This document shows positions 33,047 to 43,090 of a stretch of DNA of 64,000 bases, piece by piece. The stretch's first letter is position 1, and the number at the start of each line of letters is the position of its first letter. The DNA is taken from contig JAPXFQ010000483.1 in NCBI GenBank assembly GCA_028564705.1, forward strand, positions 1,798,001 through 1,862,000. The letters run 5' to 3'. Under the pieces are notes generated by a model. The model saw only the letters and a list, made by a program, of their open reading frames with translations. It was not told the origin of the DNA and searched no databases. The stretch is from Apricaphanius iberus (Eukaryota; Chordata; Actinopteri; Cyprinodontiformes; Aphaniidae). A program made the position numbers and the translations under genes.

Positions 33047-34094
33047 AATTCAATTCAATTCAATTCAGTTTATTTATATAGCGCCATTTCACAACAGATG
33101 TCATCTCAAGGCACTTTACAAAAAGAGTTATTACAATACAATGTTTAGTGTAGAAATTACAGAACCACAGAAGATTGCGTCGTGGAATTCTCAGCAATCC
33201 CTCATACTGAGCAAGCATGCAGCGACAGTGGGAAGGAAAAACTCCCTTTTAACAGGAAGAAACCTCCGGCAGAACCAGGCTCAGCACAAGCGGTTATCTG
33301 CCGCGACCGTCTGTGGCTTGGAGAATACACAACAGAGACACAGAAAGAGCAACAGAACCGATGCACAAGTTTGTTGCAGGACGTGGAGAATTTTCCGTCA
33401 CTGCAATGCCATCTTAGTCAGGGTCGTCAAGCAGGGCTAATCCGGAGCACCTACTATAATAGAAAACAGGTTAGTGCTTGAATTGACAGCACATCATGCA
33501 GTTGGGGAGAAGTAGGAGAGAAAGTAGGAACAGACCCTAATAATGTCCTCCAACAGCCTAGCCTAAAGCAGCATAGCTACTAACATTAACCTGTCTCCTA
33601 GCTACTAGGAGACCTGGCTACCAACACTCTGTCTGAGTCCTCCTGACCCGTGGACGGTGTAGGGCCGGTAACGGCCCCCGTCATGCCGGGGTCTTCTCGG
33701 AGTCGGGTTGTTTGAGAATGCAGCCCAAAGTGGGTGGTAAACTCCATCTAAGGCTAAATACCGGCACGAGACCGATAGTCGACAACTATCTTAAGGAAAA
33801 ATAGACAGAACTGAGAGGACAGAGTTGAAGAGGGCGAGAAACGTTTAAGAGATAAACGGGTGGGGTCCGCACAGTCTGCCCGGGGGATTCAACCCGGCAG
33901 GTAATGGGCGGCCGCACTGTGCGGGAGGATCCCCTTGAGGGACCTCTCTCCGGCGCTGGCTGGCCCCTGTGGGGCACATTTCTTCCGCGGCGGTAAGCCG
34001 CGACCGGCTCCGCATCTTTACCTGGCTTACATTAATCTATCTCTACCTAGCTACTCTACCTCTTCCTATCTCTTCCTAACTTTTGACACTTTAC
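33047..34094 (-). mobile_element. 5'-truncated L2 LINE 3' UTR inserted in gag
   Basis: Antisense L2 tail: (CAATT)n at the left end, then 'tttatttatatagcgccatttcacaac', 'gtcatctcaaggcactttac', 'catactgagcaagcatgcagcgacag', and text complementary to 45400-45960. The target duplication ATAAC is at 33042-33046 and 34095-34099. The interior is interrupted by 28S rDNA at 33635-34012. Confidence 0.85.
33635..34012 (+). rRNA. Fragment of 28S rRNA gene embedded in the L2 copy
   Basis: The + strand contains highly conserved 28S words: 'cccgtggacggtgt', 'gtcttctcggagtcgggttg', 'gaatgcagcccaaagtgg', 'gtggtaaactccatctaagg', 'ataccggcacgagaccgat', 'aacgggtggggtccgc', 'ggattcaacccgg' and 'ccgcgaccggctccg'. 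This is the 5' part of 28S (D1-D2 region), about 380 bp, with internal substitutions and small losses, so it is a displaced pseudogene piece. L2 3' UTR continues directly on both sides. Confidence 0.9.
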
Positions 34095-34113
34095 ATAACA
34101 TAGGCCACCTTTT

Positions 34114-34641
34114 CGGGGAGCACGGTGGTGCAGCTGGTAGCGCAGCTCACCTCACAGCTAGAAGGTCCTGGGTTCGATTCCTGCCGGGGACGCTGTGGGT
34201 GCTGAAGGTGTGTTTGATCCTCCATATCATCAGCACCCACACCCTGGGTGGGGTTGGCAAAAGGGCCTTTCTGTGTGGAGTTTGCATGTTCTCCCCGTGT
34301 TCCCTTGAGTAGTTAATGTGAGCTACTCCCACAAAAACATGTATCAGTTCTGGGCTATATACTGCCCCCTCCTGGCTGACCGAGGCGCCTGGGGGGTTGG
34401 AGAGGATCCAGCTGGAATAGTGTGATCCTTCCACACGCTACGTCCAGCTGGGGGAACCCCACCCCCTCGGGTGACAAAAATGGGCCTGTTCACTCCTCAA
34501 GTAGGAAGGAGGCTTGAGCTCAGTGCGGGGCCCTCCTACGGTCAGCAGAGGGAAGGCAATGCCCAGGACTGTACTTAGGTAGGAACACTGGGGTGATAAT
34601 AATGGGGAAAAAATCGTGGGATAAAAAAATATTTAAAAAAA
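34114..34641 (+). mobile_element. tRNA-derived SINE inserted in gag
   Basis: Starts 'ggggagcacggtggtgcag' with an A-box-like 'tggtgcagctggtagcgc' and a B box 'gggttcgattcctg'. Next come 'gtgtggagtttgcatgttctcc', a long 3' body, and an A-rich end. A 16-bp target duplication AACATAGGCCACCTTT is at 34097-34112 and 34642-34657. It was inserted into gag sequence next to the L2 copy. Confidence 0.88.
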
Positions 34642-34645
34642 AACA

Positions 34646-34953
34646 TAGGCCACCTTTGAACGTTCTGTGGGGAAGGAGGAGGGTTGAAGTTCAAAGTGTA
34701 TCTCACACTGGGTTAAAAACGCCCGACACTGACTTGGTTCCCCACTAAACACCTCAGGAGGAGTAAGACGTGGCTCATGGATTGGTGAGACATACTGCTG
34801 CTTAGTAGGAGAAGTCGTAGCCGACTGAGTGGGCGGGGCAGTCACAGCCGTCATCCTGCTTAACATAGACATCATCTGTTGCATATTTGTCTCCAGTTGG
34901 CCAACACTAGCCTCTACTTTTGCACGCCACTCCTGTGTGGGCGATGGGTCCAT
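34646..34953 (-). pseudogene. gag: Chromovirus gag, N-terminal part, truncated by insertions
   Basis: ATG at 34953, protein begins MDPSPTQEWRAKVEASVGQL with a short coiled-coil-like helix, and continues to LTPPEVFSGEPSQCRAFLTQ and RSKVAYV. The SINE and L2 copy then split the frame. The start is fixed by position just inside the 5' LTR. Confidence 0.85.
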
Positions 34954-34955
34954 TA

Positions 34956-34969
34956 TGGCCAGATTTTAC
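34956..34969 (-). promoter_or_regulatory. Primer-binding site, apparently self-priming type
   Basis: Two bases inside the 5' LTR the minus strand reads AAAATCTGGC (34967 to 34958). It does not begin TGG, and no tRNA match is evident. It is exactly complementary to GCCAGATTTT in the LTR at the predicted RNA start. The gag ATG follows 16 nt after the LTR, so there is hardly room for a normal leader. Confidence 0.7.
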
Positions 34970-35719
34970 TGTCACGGACCACAAGGAAGACCCAAAAATC
35001 AGCCACAACACAGGAGTGAGCTATAACTCAGGAGGAGGTTTTATTAAACAATAGATTATAAATGTGCAAAAGACTCTGCAGGCTGGAACTCTGGCTCTGA
35101 AGAGAGAAGGTTATTGGTTAGCGAATCGGGGGGGGAAGAATGTAGACGTTGATCTGCAGTTTTCACTAACCTGCGGCGGGGAGGATGACTGGGAATTCTC
35201 TGGGGCGGTGACGTCAGGAGCGGAGGCTGCTGCGGGGCTTAGAAAGCTCACAAGAGCGACAGGAAAGGTGCACCACGTGCTTCTCCTCCTGAGTGGGGAT
35301 ACTTAAACAACAGCTTGAAATATCCACCTTGTCACTTGGGCTGATCAGAATCAAAAAACCGGAAAACAGGCGCAGGTCATACACGGGCAGGCGGGAGATC
35401 AGTTTATCCAGGGGAGGCAGAGGTCGGTGGTCAGGGTCTTAAGCTGGGTTCGGCGTTGGGAGGTCAGAAAGGCAATCGAGGTCAGACGAGGGCTAGGCAA
35501 AGGCAGAAACTCAGAGAACATGAAACAGGTCGGTGGTGGAGATCAGTAACGAAAGGCTTGATATCTACTGGCGTGAGCGTTCGAAAATCTGGCAGGGAAG
35601 CAGAGGCAAGGGGCTGTTTAAATAGTGAGAGAGACAGGTGGAGTGGAGAAAGCAATCAGGCATGGCACAGGTGCATAAAATCAGACTGATAGGTGAGACC
35701 TGGCATGAGGAATGTTACA
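34970..35719 (-). repeat. 5' LTR of the chromovirus
   Basis: The promoter LTR, because gag and pol read leftwards from it. Same termini as the other copy. TATTTAA on the minus strand lies upstream of 35593-35584, the predicted start of the RNA. Confidence 0.95.
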
Positions 35720-38151
35720 CCTTCGGAGTTTTAACCATTTTGTCTCCTATCGATGCTGCTCCTCCCATCTGTTTCGGAGCTACTACCAGAGGACTCGCTT
35801 CAGGCTGGACCCAGAGTTCATCTCCCAATCTGCCCTCCCTTCCTCCGCTCTCCTTGGGCTTTACCCCCTCGTAATCACAGCCCTTATTCGGGACACAAAA
35901 GGTCGCAATACTCAATTTTCATCCAGTATCAGTTCACACTCTATGCAGCTTCTGTCCTCGGTCATCTAAACCGAATTGCTGATTCTCTTTTCAGGAATTC
36001 AGAGCCTTGGTTTGACCCCACCACCGCATCTCAGAAGTCCATCTTCAACAGTCTCACCTGAAATTCGGATCATAGGCTCCGACAGCAGATCTCAACTAAA
36101 CTCCAGTCCTAAAAGTTTTAGCCACAATCTTCAATTGCCTCCTCAGCGTCACGAACTCACCGCATCTCAGAAGTCCATCTCAAACAGTCTTTCACCTGGT
36201 ACCCTCTCTGTCTATCTGTCCAGCTGGAACGTCTTTGAGGCCTCTCACGTAACGTATGGTCTTTCATTCTTATTCTCCCCTCAACCTGCCAGTTCATCTC
36301 CCTCCAGTTCAATCATATTTAAACTATATATATTTATATAAATAATAATCTGCGTAGCTACTGTTGGGTCTGACCCATGAATGTGGAAACTAAGACAGTC
36401 TGATTGTTAAGATCAGACAAATTTATTTTCCCCTCGGTGGCACGCCCCTTTTCCTATGGCCATGCCATTCTAATCAATAGCAGAACTATCCGCTCCTTCC
36501 CCGTTTCGAACCCGCTGACCGCTGTATGATCTGCTGCACCAATTGGCTAGAATGCCAATCCATGAAAACCGCCGCTGCTGCCCGCAGCCTGATTGGAGAC
36601 AAATACGGGGAAAGGGGGGCGAAGCGCCTACACTCAGAATAAAAAACGATGGATGAGCATCCATCTTCCTCTTCCAGCTCGTTTCTACAAGTGGGCAGGT
36701 TCTTTCAGAACTTCCAAGGAGAGACCTCATTCGCAACACGTGTTCTGGTCAACCATACACGACTATGCATTCTCCCAGTCTCTAACATCTCAATTTCAGT
36801 CAGGACACCCTCATCTGCATCCTAAACTGAAGCAAAACAGACCAGCTCTGCATTTCCGTCCGACTCAACCTATTCCGCCTCAGTTCTAACTTCAGCCTCT
36901 TACAAACCAATCCCCGCTATGTTCAGTCCTGATTATCTGCTAAGACCTCATCATTTAACCACCTTCTCGTTTCAGAATAAGGTAAGTATAAAGCAGGGTA
37001 AGTATAAAGCCCTTAATGATCAAGCTATATTCTTAATCTAATCTGATTGTTCCTAACAGAGCTGTCATTGCAACTACTGGCCTTGTTTCTCTCAGCGTTC
37101 TTCTCTTCATAGAAGCTCCAACTGCTTGTTGGTTAGCATCTGCTCAGTTGATGCTCAAAGCGACTGAGCCTCCTCCATGTTCTCTCTTCTGTCTTCTCAG
37201 ACCCCTAGACCGTCGCGGCAGATGATCGCTTGTACTGACCTAGGTTCTGCCAGAGGTTTCTTCCCATTAAAGGGGAGTTTTTCCTCTCCACAGTCGCTTC
37301 ATGCTTGCTCCTTATGAGGGATTGCTCAATGGATTGCCGTGATTGCAGGTCTGCATCAATGCGACCAGACCCCATGTCAACGGTTTCATGCAATCTGCTG
37401 AGGTTCCTTTCATAGAAAACTTTTTGAATCTGTGATATACAGAAAGGTGAATCAAATAGCCCCGCTAACAGGTTCTGATTCACTAGTCGCTCTCGCCAGA
37501 TTCTCCGCCAGTCAAGTATCTCACCAGAGTTCTTTTCCATTAATTCAGTCCGTATTGGCACCTCAGCCGCCTGATCAGGGATTGCAAACATCATCCAATT
37601 TTAGGCCATCGGTCCCCTTCCCTGCATTAAACCTACATCCGCAATGGTCTGGATTATCTGTGTCGCACCCATTCACTGCTGGGCTAGTCTCTCCAGACCT
37701 TTTTGGGGTTCTGACCTCAGTCCACATAAGCCATCCCATTATATTCAGTCCCGGTTATCTGCTAATGCCTCACAATTTAAGCCGCGGTTCATCACTGAAT
37801 TGGAAGCCCAGATACCCAGTTCTGATCTTCCCCGTCATCAGATTCACCGCCGGTCCGGCATCTCCGCCTAATTCTCCTCCGTTCATTCCATTCACATAGG
37901 TGCAGCTACCTCAGTCGCCCGTTCAGGGATCTGACAACATTAATCCACATTGTAGCCCATATGCACTCTTCAGTATATCGATCCGAAATAATCTGATCTA
38001 TGCCATGTGCATTCGCTTCTCAGTTAATCACTTTATCAAGACCTTTCGATCTTTCACGCCTTCAATAAACTGTTAAAATTCAGAATCTGTAGCATTGTAC
38101 TTGCTTGTTTATAGTTGACTCTATCCGTAGAGTGGTCCTGGCTAGTTAAAT
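35720..38151 (+). pseudogene. Right part of host repeat; possible DIRS/Ngaro-like RT end and tyrosine recombinase relic
   Basis: Directly continues 28346 when the Gypsy is removed. Around 35930-36050 the + strand reads YAASVLGHLNRIADSLFRNS, and at 36200-36300 LSVYLSSWNVFEASHVTYG. These resemble the RNase H end ('N.IADSLSR') and the tyrosine-recombinase N-terminus ('YLSSWN.F') of DIRS/Ngaro elements. Stops break all frames. A duplicated phrase ('accgcatctcagaagtccatc') occurs at 36025 and 36160. 36355-36650 is an unassigned GC-richer insert. The end is near AATAAAC at 38065. Confidence 0.35.
36985..37440 (+). repeat. L2-type LINE C-terminus/3' UTR fragment
   Basis: 'ataaagcccttaatgatcaagct', 'gattgttcctaacagagctg' and 'gccagaggtttcttcccattaaaggggagtttttcctctcc...cgcttcatgcttgctcc' match the L2 copy at 45090-45950. 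Confidence 0.7.
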
Positions 38152-38310
38152 GTAGTTAACAAAGTTAACTTAAGTTGAGGAGCAAGGCCACGCTTTAAAC
38201 TCGCTTTGTTCGTCCTAATCAGGCCTAAACTTGTCGCACCTGGCTCCGTTGCGCTTCAAATCACGCTGCGATACACATATAAACCCTGCCTACATCTCAT
38301 TTCTCTTCTG
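38152..38310 (+). repeat. Copy 2 of the TATA-containing repeat, uninterrupted
   Basis: Same block as 21541-21684, with a small internal duplication (gttaac aaa gttaac) and the intact target ATTTCTCTTCTG at 38299-38310 followed by 'tcttgttcg' instead of the LINE. It directly precedes the L2 5' UTR. Confidence 0.65.
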
Positions 38311-38504
38311 TCTTGTTCGTTTTCCCCTATAGGTCGCCTCGTCCTACCGACCCGCCTCTCCTTCTCAGGGTCCCGCCGATCCGCCTCTCCTTCTCAGGGT
38401 CTTTCTTTGTTGGTTTTCTTTAGGTTTTGGGAACTTGTTAAGCGTTACACTGGTTTTCTGGGCTAGGTAAGGTATCGCTATGGTATCTTAGGTCCACTGC
38501 TAGC

Positions 38505-39440
38505 ATGGCTGCAGCTGCTGTCTCTCCTGTCCCTCCGTGTCTCTCTGAATCTCCTCCTCTCTCCTGCTCTCTGTGTCAGATGTTTAGCTACTCCTCTGCC
38601 TCCTTTAGCGAGGATGGTGAGTGTAATAAGTGCAGCATTTTTGTAGCCTTGGAGGTAAGGGTTTCTGAGCTAGAGGCCCGGCTCCGTGCTGTAGAACAGC
38701 CAGGCCCAGCAGTAGCTAGTGCAGAGCCAGTTAGGACAGGACTCCTTAGCCGTCCTCCAACAGCTCCCGTGCAGTCGGGACCTCAGGGGAGCTGGGTGAC
38801 GGTTCGTAGGAAGCCTAGCGCCAGACCCCAGCGCGCAGCCAACCTCCATCCCCTTTCTGTGAACAATAGGTTCGTCCCGCTAAGCGACGCACCCGCTGAG
38901 CACGAGAGGCTGATTCTTGTAATTGGCAGCTTCATAGTTAGGAACGTGGCTCCAGAGACACGAAAGACAACTGTCAGATGCCTTCCAGGGGCCAGAGCTG
39001 CGGATATTAGGTCCCATCTGAAGCTTTTGGCCAAGGACAAATTGCGGTATAGCAGGATCGTTATACATGCTGGTGACAATGACACCCGGTTACGGCAATC
39101 GGAGGTCACTAAAATTAGCGTAGCTTCGGTGTGTAGGGCTACCAAAAAGATGTCGGTAATTTTTTCTGGTCCCCTGCCTGATCGTACTAGCAATGACATG
39201 TACAGCCATATGTTGTCGTTTCACCTTTGGTGTCCAGAAAACAATGTGGGCTACATTGATAACTGGGGGACCTTCTGGGTAAAACCTGGACTGTTACGTA
39301 GAGATGGCATCCATCCCACCGCGGACGGATCTGCCCTTCTTTCCAGGAACATTGATAGGTTTATCTCTAGTTCCCCAATGCAAGGCAACCCAGAGTCCAG
39401 GTCAGGGAACAGGGACTGCCACCCCCCCACTACCCTATAG
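38505..39440 (+). CDS. L2 ORF1 protein with SGNH esterase-like domain
   Basis: 311 codons from ATG 38505 (MAAAAVSPVPPC). The N-terminal part has a Cys-rich segment (CSLCQMF...GECNKCSIF) and a leucine-heptad helix (VALEVRVSELEARLRAVE). The C-terminal half is the SGNH/GDSL hydrolase-like domain typical of L2/CR1 ORF1: block I LILVIGSFIVRNV, block III IHAGDNDTR, block V RRDGIHPTADG. In block I the usual nucleophile serine position is Phe (GSF instead of GSS), so the esterase is probably dead. Function: RNA binding and chaperoning in retrotransposition (family knowledge). Confidence 0.85.
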   Translation: MAAAAVSPVPPCLSESPPLSCSLCQMFSYSSASFSEDGECNKCSIFVALEVRVSELEARLRAVEQPGPAVASAEPVRTGLLSRPPTAPVQSGPQGSWVTVRRKPSARPQRAANLHPLSVNNRFVPLSDAPAEHERLILVIGSFIVRNVAPETRKTTVRCLPGARAADIRSHLKLLAKDKLRYSRIVIHAGDNDTRLRQSEVTKISVASVCRATKKMSVIFSGPLPDRTSNDMYSHMLSFHLWCPENNVGYIDNWGTFWVKPGLLRRDGIHPTADGSALLSRNIDRFISSSPMQGNPESRSGNRDCHPPTTL

Positions 39441-39479
39441 AGACAGTTTCCCATCCACTACCCAAAACAAATTAATTAA

Positions 39480-40163
39480 ATTTAATGCTACTAGAGCAAA
39501 AAACAAAAATCTATTAAATATGGTTCACTAAACAAAAGATCTCTCCCCTCAAAAACACTCTTGGTAAATTAATTAATTTGTGATAATAATAATAATAATA
39601 TTGTTCTGTTTTGTCTTGCAGAGACATTGTTGCAGGAAGAGGACCATGTCACAATAAATGAGTCAACTCCCCCTAGCTACTTAAACTTTTGTGTCCCTCA
39701 AAGTACTGGTGGAGGAGGTGGAGTAGCCACCATCTTTCATTCAGATTTACTAATTATTCCCCCAAAAAATAATAGTTACAGTTCCTTTGAGCATTTAATC
39801 TTTAGCCTCCTCATACACATAACAAAGCAGTAAAGCTTTGTGGTCTTGTATCGTCCACCAGGCCCTTATTCTCAATTTTTAGATCAGATCTCAGATTTTT
39901 TTATCTGACTTAGTTTTAAACACTGATGAAGTTAATATAGTTGGAGACTTCAATATTCATGTTGATAGTGAAAGTGATAGTCTAAATACAGCTTTTAACA
40001 TAAGCTTAAACTCAATAGGCTTTACTCAAAATGTGCAAGGACCAACCCACTCTTGTCACCACACTTTAGATCTTGTGTTGACTTATGGCATTGACTGGCC
40101 ACTTAACCACATAACCCTATCCTGTCTGATCATTTTCTGATCACTTTTAAACTCACTCTAACT
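39480..40163 (+). pseudogene. L2 ORF2, endonuclease part, broken
   Basis: Readable blocks: LAETLLQEEDHVTINESTPP, GGGGVATIFHSDL, VLYRPPGPYSQFL, VGDFNIHVDSESD, THSCHHTLDLVLTYGI. They mark the APE-type endonuclease. Frameshifts and stops (for example after ITKQ and near ISDFF) make it inactive. It is cut by the hAT element at 40163 and continues at 43215 (TDHFKPERKLNY). Confidence 0.8.
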
Positions 40164-40482
40164 CAGTCCTTCTCAAATAGTGGGGCGCGCCCCCCTGGGG
40201 GGGGGCGCAGCGCAATGCCAGGGGGGCGCGTGTGACGCCGAGTAAATTGCTTCTTTCTTTTTTTTTCTTCTTTTTCTTTTCTAGAATAAAGTGTAATTAC
40301 ACATTCACTACAGTAGGGGGCAGCGGCGCTCCCATTGTCAGAGTGTACGCGGGGAGCGAGCATTAGATTCTAATAGAGCATTACATCTAATGATTAGATG
40401 TAAGGTTTTTTCCACAGAGCATGCGCACACTGTACAAAGCAGGACTTATGAAGTGTAGAAGAAGAAACAAATCAGAGACACC

Positions 40483-42321
40483 ATGGAGAAATATTTAACA
40501 GGGATGAAAAGAAAGGCAGAGAGAGTTGGAAATGATATGGGAAACGAAAGTCAACCGAAAGCTAAGACGAGGAAATATGACGAGGCATATGTAGCGCTTG
40601 GCTTCACCGTGACTACGGTGGGAGACGAGGAAAGACCGGTGTGTTTACTCTGTCTAAAAATGTTGGCAGCAGACAGCATGAAGCCAAATAAATTAAGGCG
40701 TCACTTAAAGACATTACACCCCAATCACTCTGATAAGCCGCTTGAATTTTTTCAGTGTAAACGTGCCGAATATTGCCAGCAGTCATCCCGCTTTGTGAAT
40801 GCTACTTCATTAAACCAGCGGGCACAGTTAGCGTCATATAAGGTAGCGTACCAAATTACCCAGCGCAAAAAAACGCACACCATAGCGGAGGAGCTGATAC
40901 TACCTGCAGCATTAGACATGGTCTCTGTAATGCTGGATGACGCTAGTGCTGCAAAATTGAAAACGATCCCTCTGTCCAATGATACTGTCGCCAGACGTAT
41001 AAATGACATTGCAAACGATCTTCAAGAACAGCTGGTAGATGAACTCAAAGAGAAACGTTTTGCCTTACAATTCGATGAAGCAACAGACAGCAACAAAGAT
41101 TGTTTGTTTATTGCTTATGTACGTTTTGAGATGGCAAACTCCCTGTGTGAGGATCTACTCTTTTGTAAATATGTCAGAGACAGAGCTACAGCTGAAGAGC
41201 TATTCAAAATGCTGGACTGCTTCCTGACTGAGAATGGGCTAAAGTGGGAGAACTGCATTGGTGTTTGCAGTGATGGTGCACAGACCATGGCATGGATGAA
41301 AAAGGGACTTCGGGCCCTCATCAAGAAGGCTTCACCCAATGCTGAGTGGACACACTGTGTAATACACAGAGAAGCACTGGCATCAAGGCACCTTTCCCCT
41401 GAATTAAATGAAGTTATGACTGACATTATAGGTGTAGTCAATTTCATAAAGACCAGACCACTAAAAACAAGAGTCTTCTCTGCTATCTGTGAGGAGATGG
41501 GAGCTGAACATCAAGCTGTGCTGTTTCACAGTGAAGCAAGGTGGCTTTCACGAGGAAAAGTGTTGTCCCGAGTTTTTGAGCTGAGAGAGGAGATAAGATT
41601 GTTTTTGGAGCAGGAGCACAAGTATGAAGTCGCAGAAAAATTTAGCGATGAGAACTTCCTGGCAAAACTGGCCTACATGAGTGACATATTTGGAAAACTA
41701 AATGAACTAAATCTACAGCTTCAAGGGAAAGATAAAAACCTCCCTCAGGTCACAGACAAGATCGGCTCTTTCACTCGAAAGCTTGCATTGTGGGACAGGC
41801 GACTTGATGAAAGAAATATTGATTCATTCCAGAACCTGCATGACTTTGTTGACACTAGTGATTATGATGCGACCTCAGTGATTCCAGATATGAAGCAGCA
41901 CATTTCCTCATTGATGGGATTCTTTAAAAAGTACTTCCCTTAAAACAGTTCCCAGTATGACTGGGTGAGAGATCCTTTCAATGCTCCAGCTCCAACTGGA
42001 TTCAGCTCTGCAGAGGAGGACCAGTATATTGACATGACGTCCGACTCCACATTGAGACTGAGGTTCACATCCCAGACACTGAGTGAATTCTGGCTGAGTG
42101 CAGAGAAGCAGTATCCACTCGTAGGGAAGAGGGCAATGGGCATTCTTCTTCCTTTTGCAACATCTTATCTTTGTGAGACTGGCTTCTCTGCTGTTGCTGC
42201 CCTGAAGACCAAGTACAGGTCCCAGCTAAACATTAAGCAGGAGCTGAGAGTTGCAATACCATGCTTCAAACCCCGCTTCGAAAAGCTGTGCACTGCAAAA
42301 CGTGCTCATTGTAGCCATTAA
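40483..42321 (+). pseudogene. hAT transposase with a single in-frame stop
   Basis: Starts MEKYLTGMKRKAERVGN. BED zinc finger at about residues 54-80 (CLLCLKML...LRRHLKTLHPNH). RNase H-like catalytic core: LQFDEATDS (first Asp), VCSDGAQTMAW (second Asp). C-terminal hAT dimerisation region: LLPFATSYLCETGFSAVAAL and QELRVAI. The frame is open from 40483 to the TAA at 41941-41943 and continues in the same frame from 41944 to 42321, about 612 codons in all. The stop lies after KKYFP. No other lesion is seen, so inactivation is recent. Confidence 0.92.
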
Positions 42322-42344
42322 CCTCCCTTCCTCATTTTGATGGG

Positions 42345-42785
42345 GAAAAAATGAGCAGAAATTGTTCATAAATGACTAATTTTCGTCTTGTAGTTTAAAG
42401 TGGTGTATATATTGTGCTCCTCAGTTAATGTTACTAATAAATTTGAATGAATTATTATTTATTGAGTTTTTTTTATTTTATTTTTTAATATGAAATGGTT
42501 CAAAGGAAAAAATGAGCACACATTGTTTTATTAATTTTGTCTTGTAGGTTATAGAATTTTATATATTGTGCTTCTGAGTTAATGTTACTGATGAATTTGA
42601 ATTCATTATTATTTCTTGGATTTTATTTTTTATATCAAATGGTTCAAAGGAAAAAAAATAGAAAATTGTTTATATATTGTGTTCCAGAGTTAGCCAAATA
42701 CTACTGATGAATTTGAATTTATTATTATTTATTGAGTTTATTTGATTTTATTTTTCAATATGAAATGGTTCAAATCAGCCAAAAA
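42345..42785 (+). repeat. About 145-bp tandem repeat in hAT 3' region, three units
   Basis: Units share 'atatattgtgctcctcagttaatgttactaat', 'aatttgaattcattattattt' and 'atatgaaatggttcaaagg'. Three diverged A/T-rich copies follow one another downstream of the transposase stop. Confidence 0.75.
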
Positions 42786-43055
42786 ATGTTTATAGTTTAA
42801 ATAAGGTTTTAATTTGTTCTTAATTTCAGGCAAATTGATGCATTTACATTTTTGTTGTTGTTACAGACTAAAAAAACATTTTAATAAAGTTATTCTTTGT
42901 TGTAAATTGATCTATATTAGGCTACTTTATTTTTTTAATATATTTTATATTAATGCAGATAAAAAATTGGTTTGAACAGCTCGCTCTACCTCAGTTTCTT
43001 TTAGTTGGGTACTGTAGCCTCTGAGAAATGTATGGTGATGGTAAGAATGATTAAG

Positions 43056-43090
43056 TATATACCTGCATAACAATGTTATGCAGGTATATA
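43056..43090. repeat. Perfect 16-bp hairpin near the hAT 3' end
   Basis: The arm 43056-43071 (TATATACCTGCATAAC) is exactly complementary to 43075-43090 with a 3-nt loop, about 115 bp inside the transposon end. Confidence 0.85.

Larger units (their letters stand above)
28347..35719 (-). mobile_element. Gypsy-type chromovirus LTR retrotransposon
   Basis: Two 750-bp LTRs (28347-29094 and 34970-35719) with TG...CA ends flank gag and pol on the minus strand. The 5-bp target duplication CCTTC is perfect (28342-28346 and 35720-35724). By eye the LTRs differ at about four substitutions and two single-base length changes, so insertion is recent. A polypurine tract lies against the left LTR and a self-complementary primer site against the right LTR. 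Pol ends with a chromodomain. Gag is split by later L2 and SINE insertions. Confidence 0.95.

Noticed and set aside
33141..33481. Two overlapping 99-codon ORFs
   Set aside because: Antisense of the L2 3' UTR, non-coding in all copies.
33635..34012. A functional rRNA gene
   Set aside because: Only about 380 bp of 28S with changes and losses, inside an L2 fragment; kept as a pseudogene fragment.
34114..34200. A tRNA gene
   Set aside because: A/B-box-like sequences are present, but the stretch is the head of a SINE with 3' body, A-rich tail and target duplication, and does not fold as a complete tRNA by inspection.
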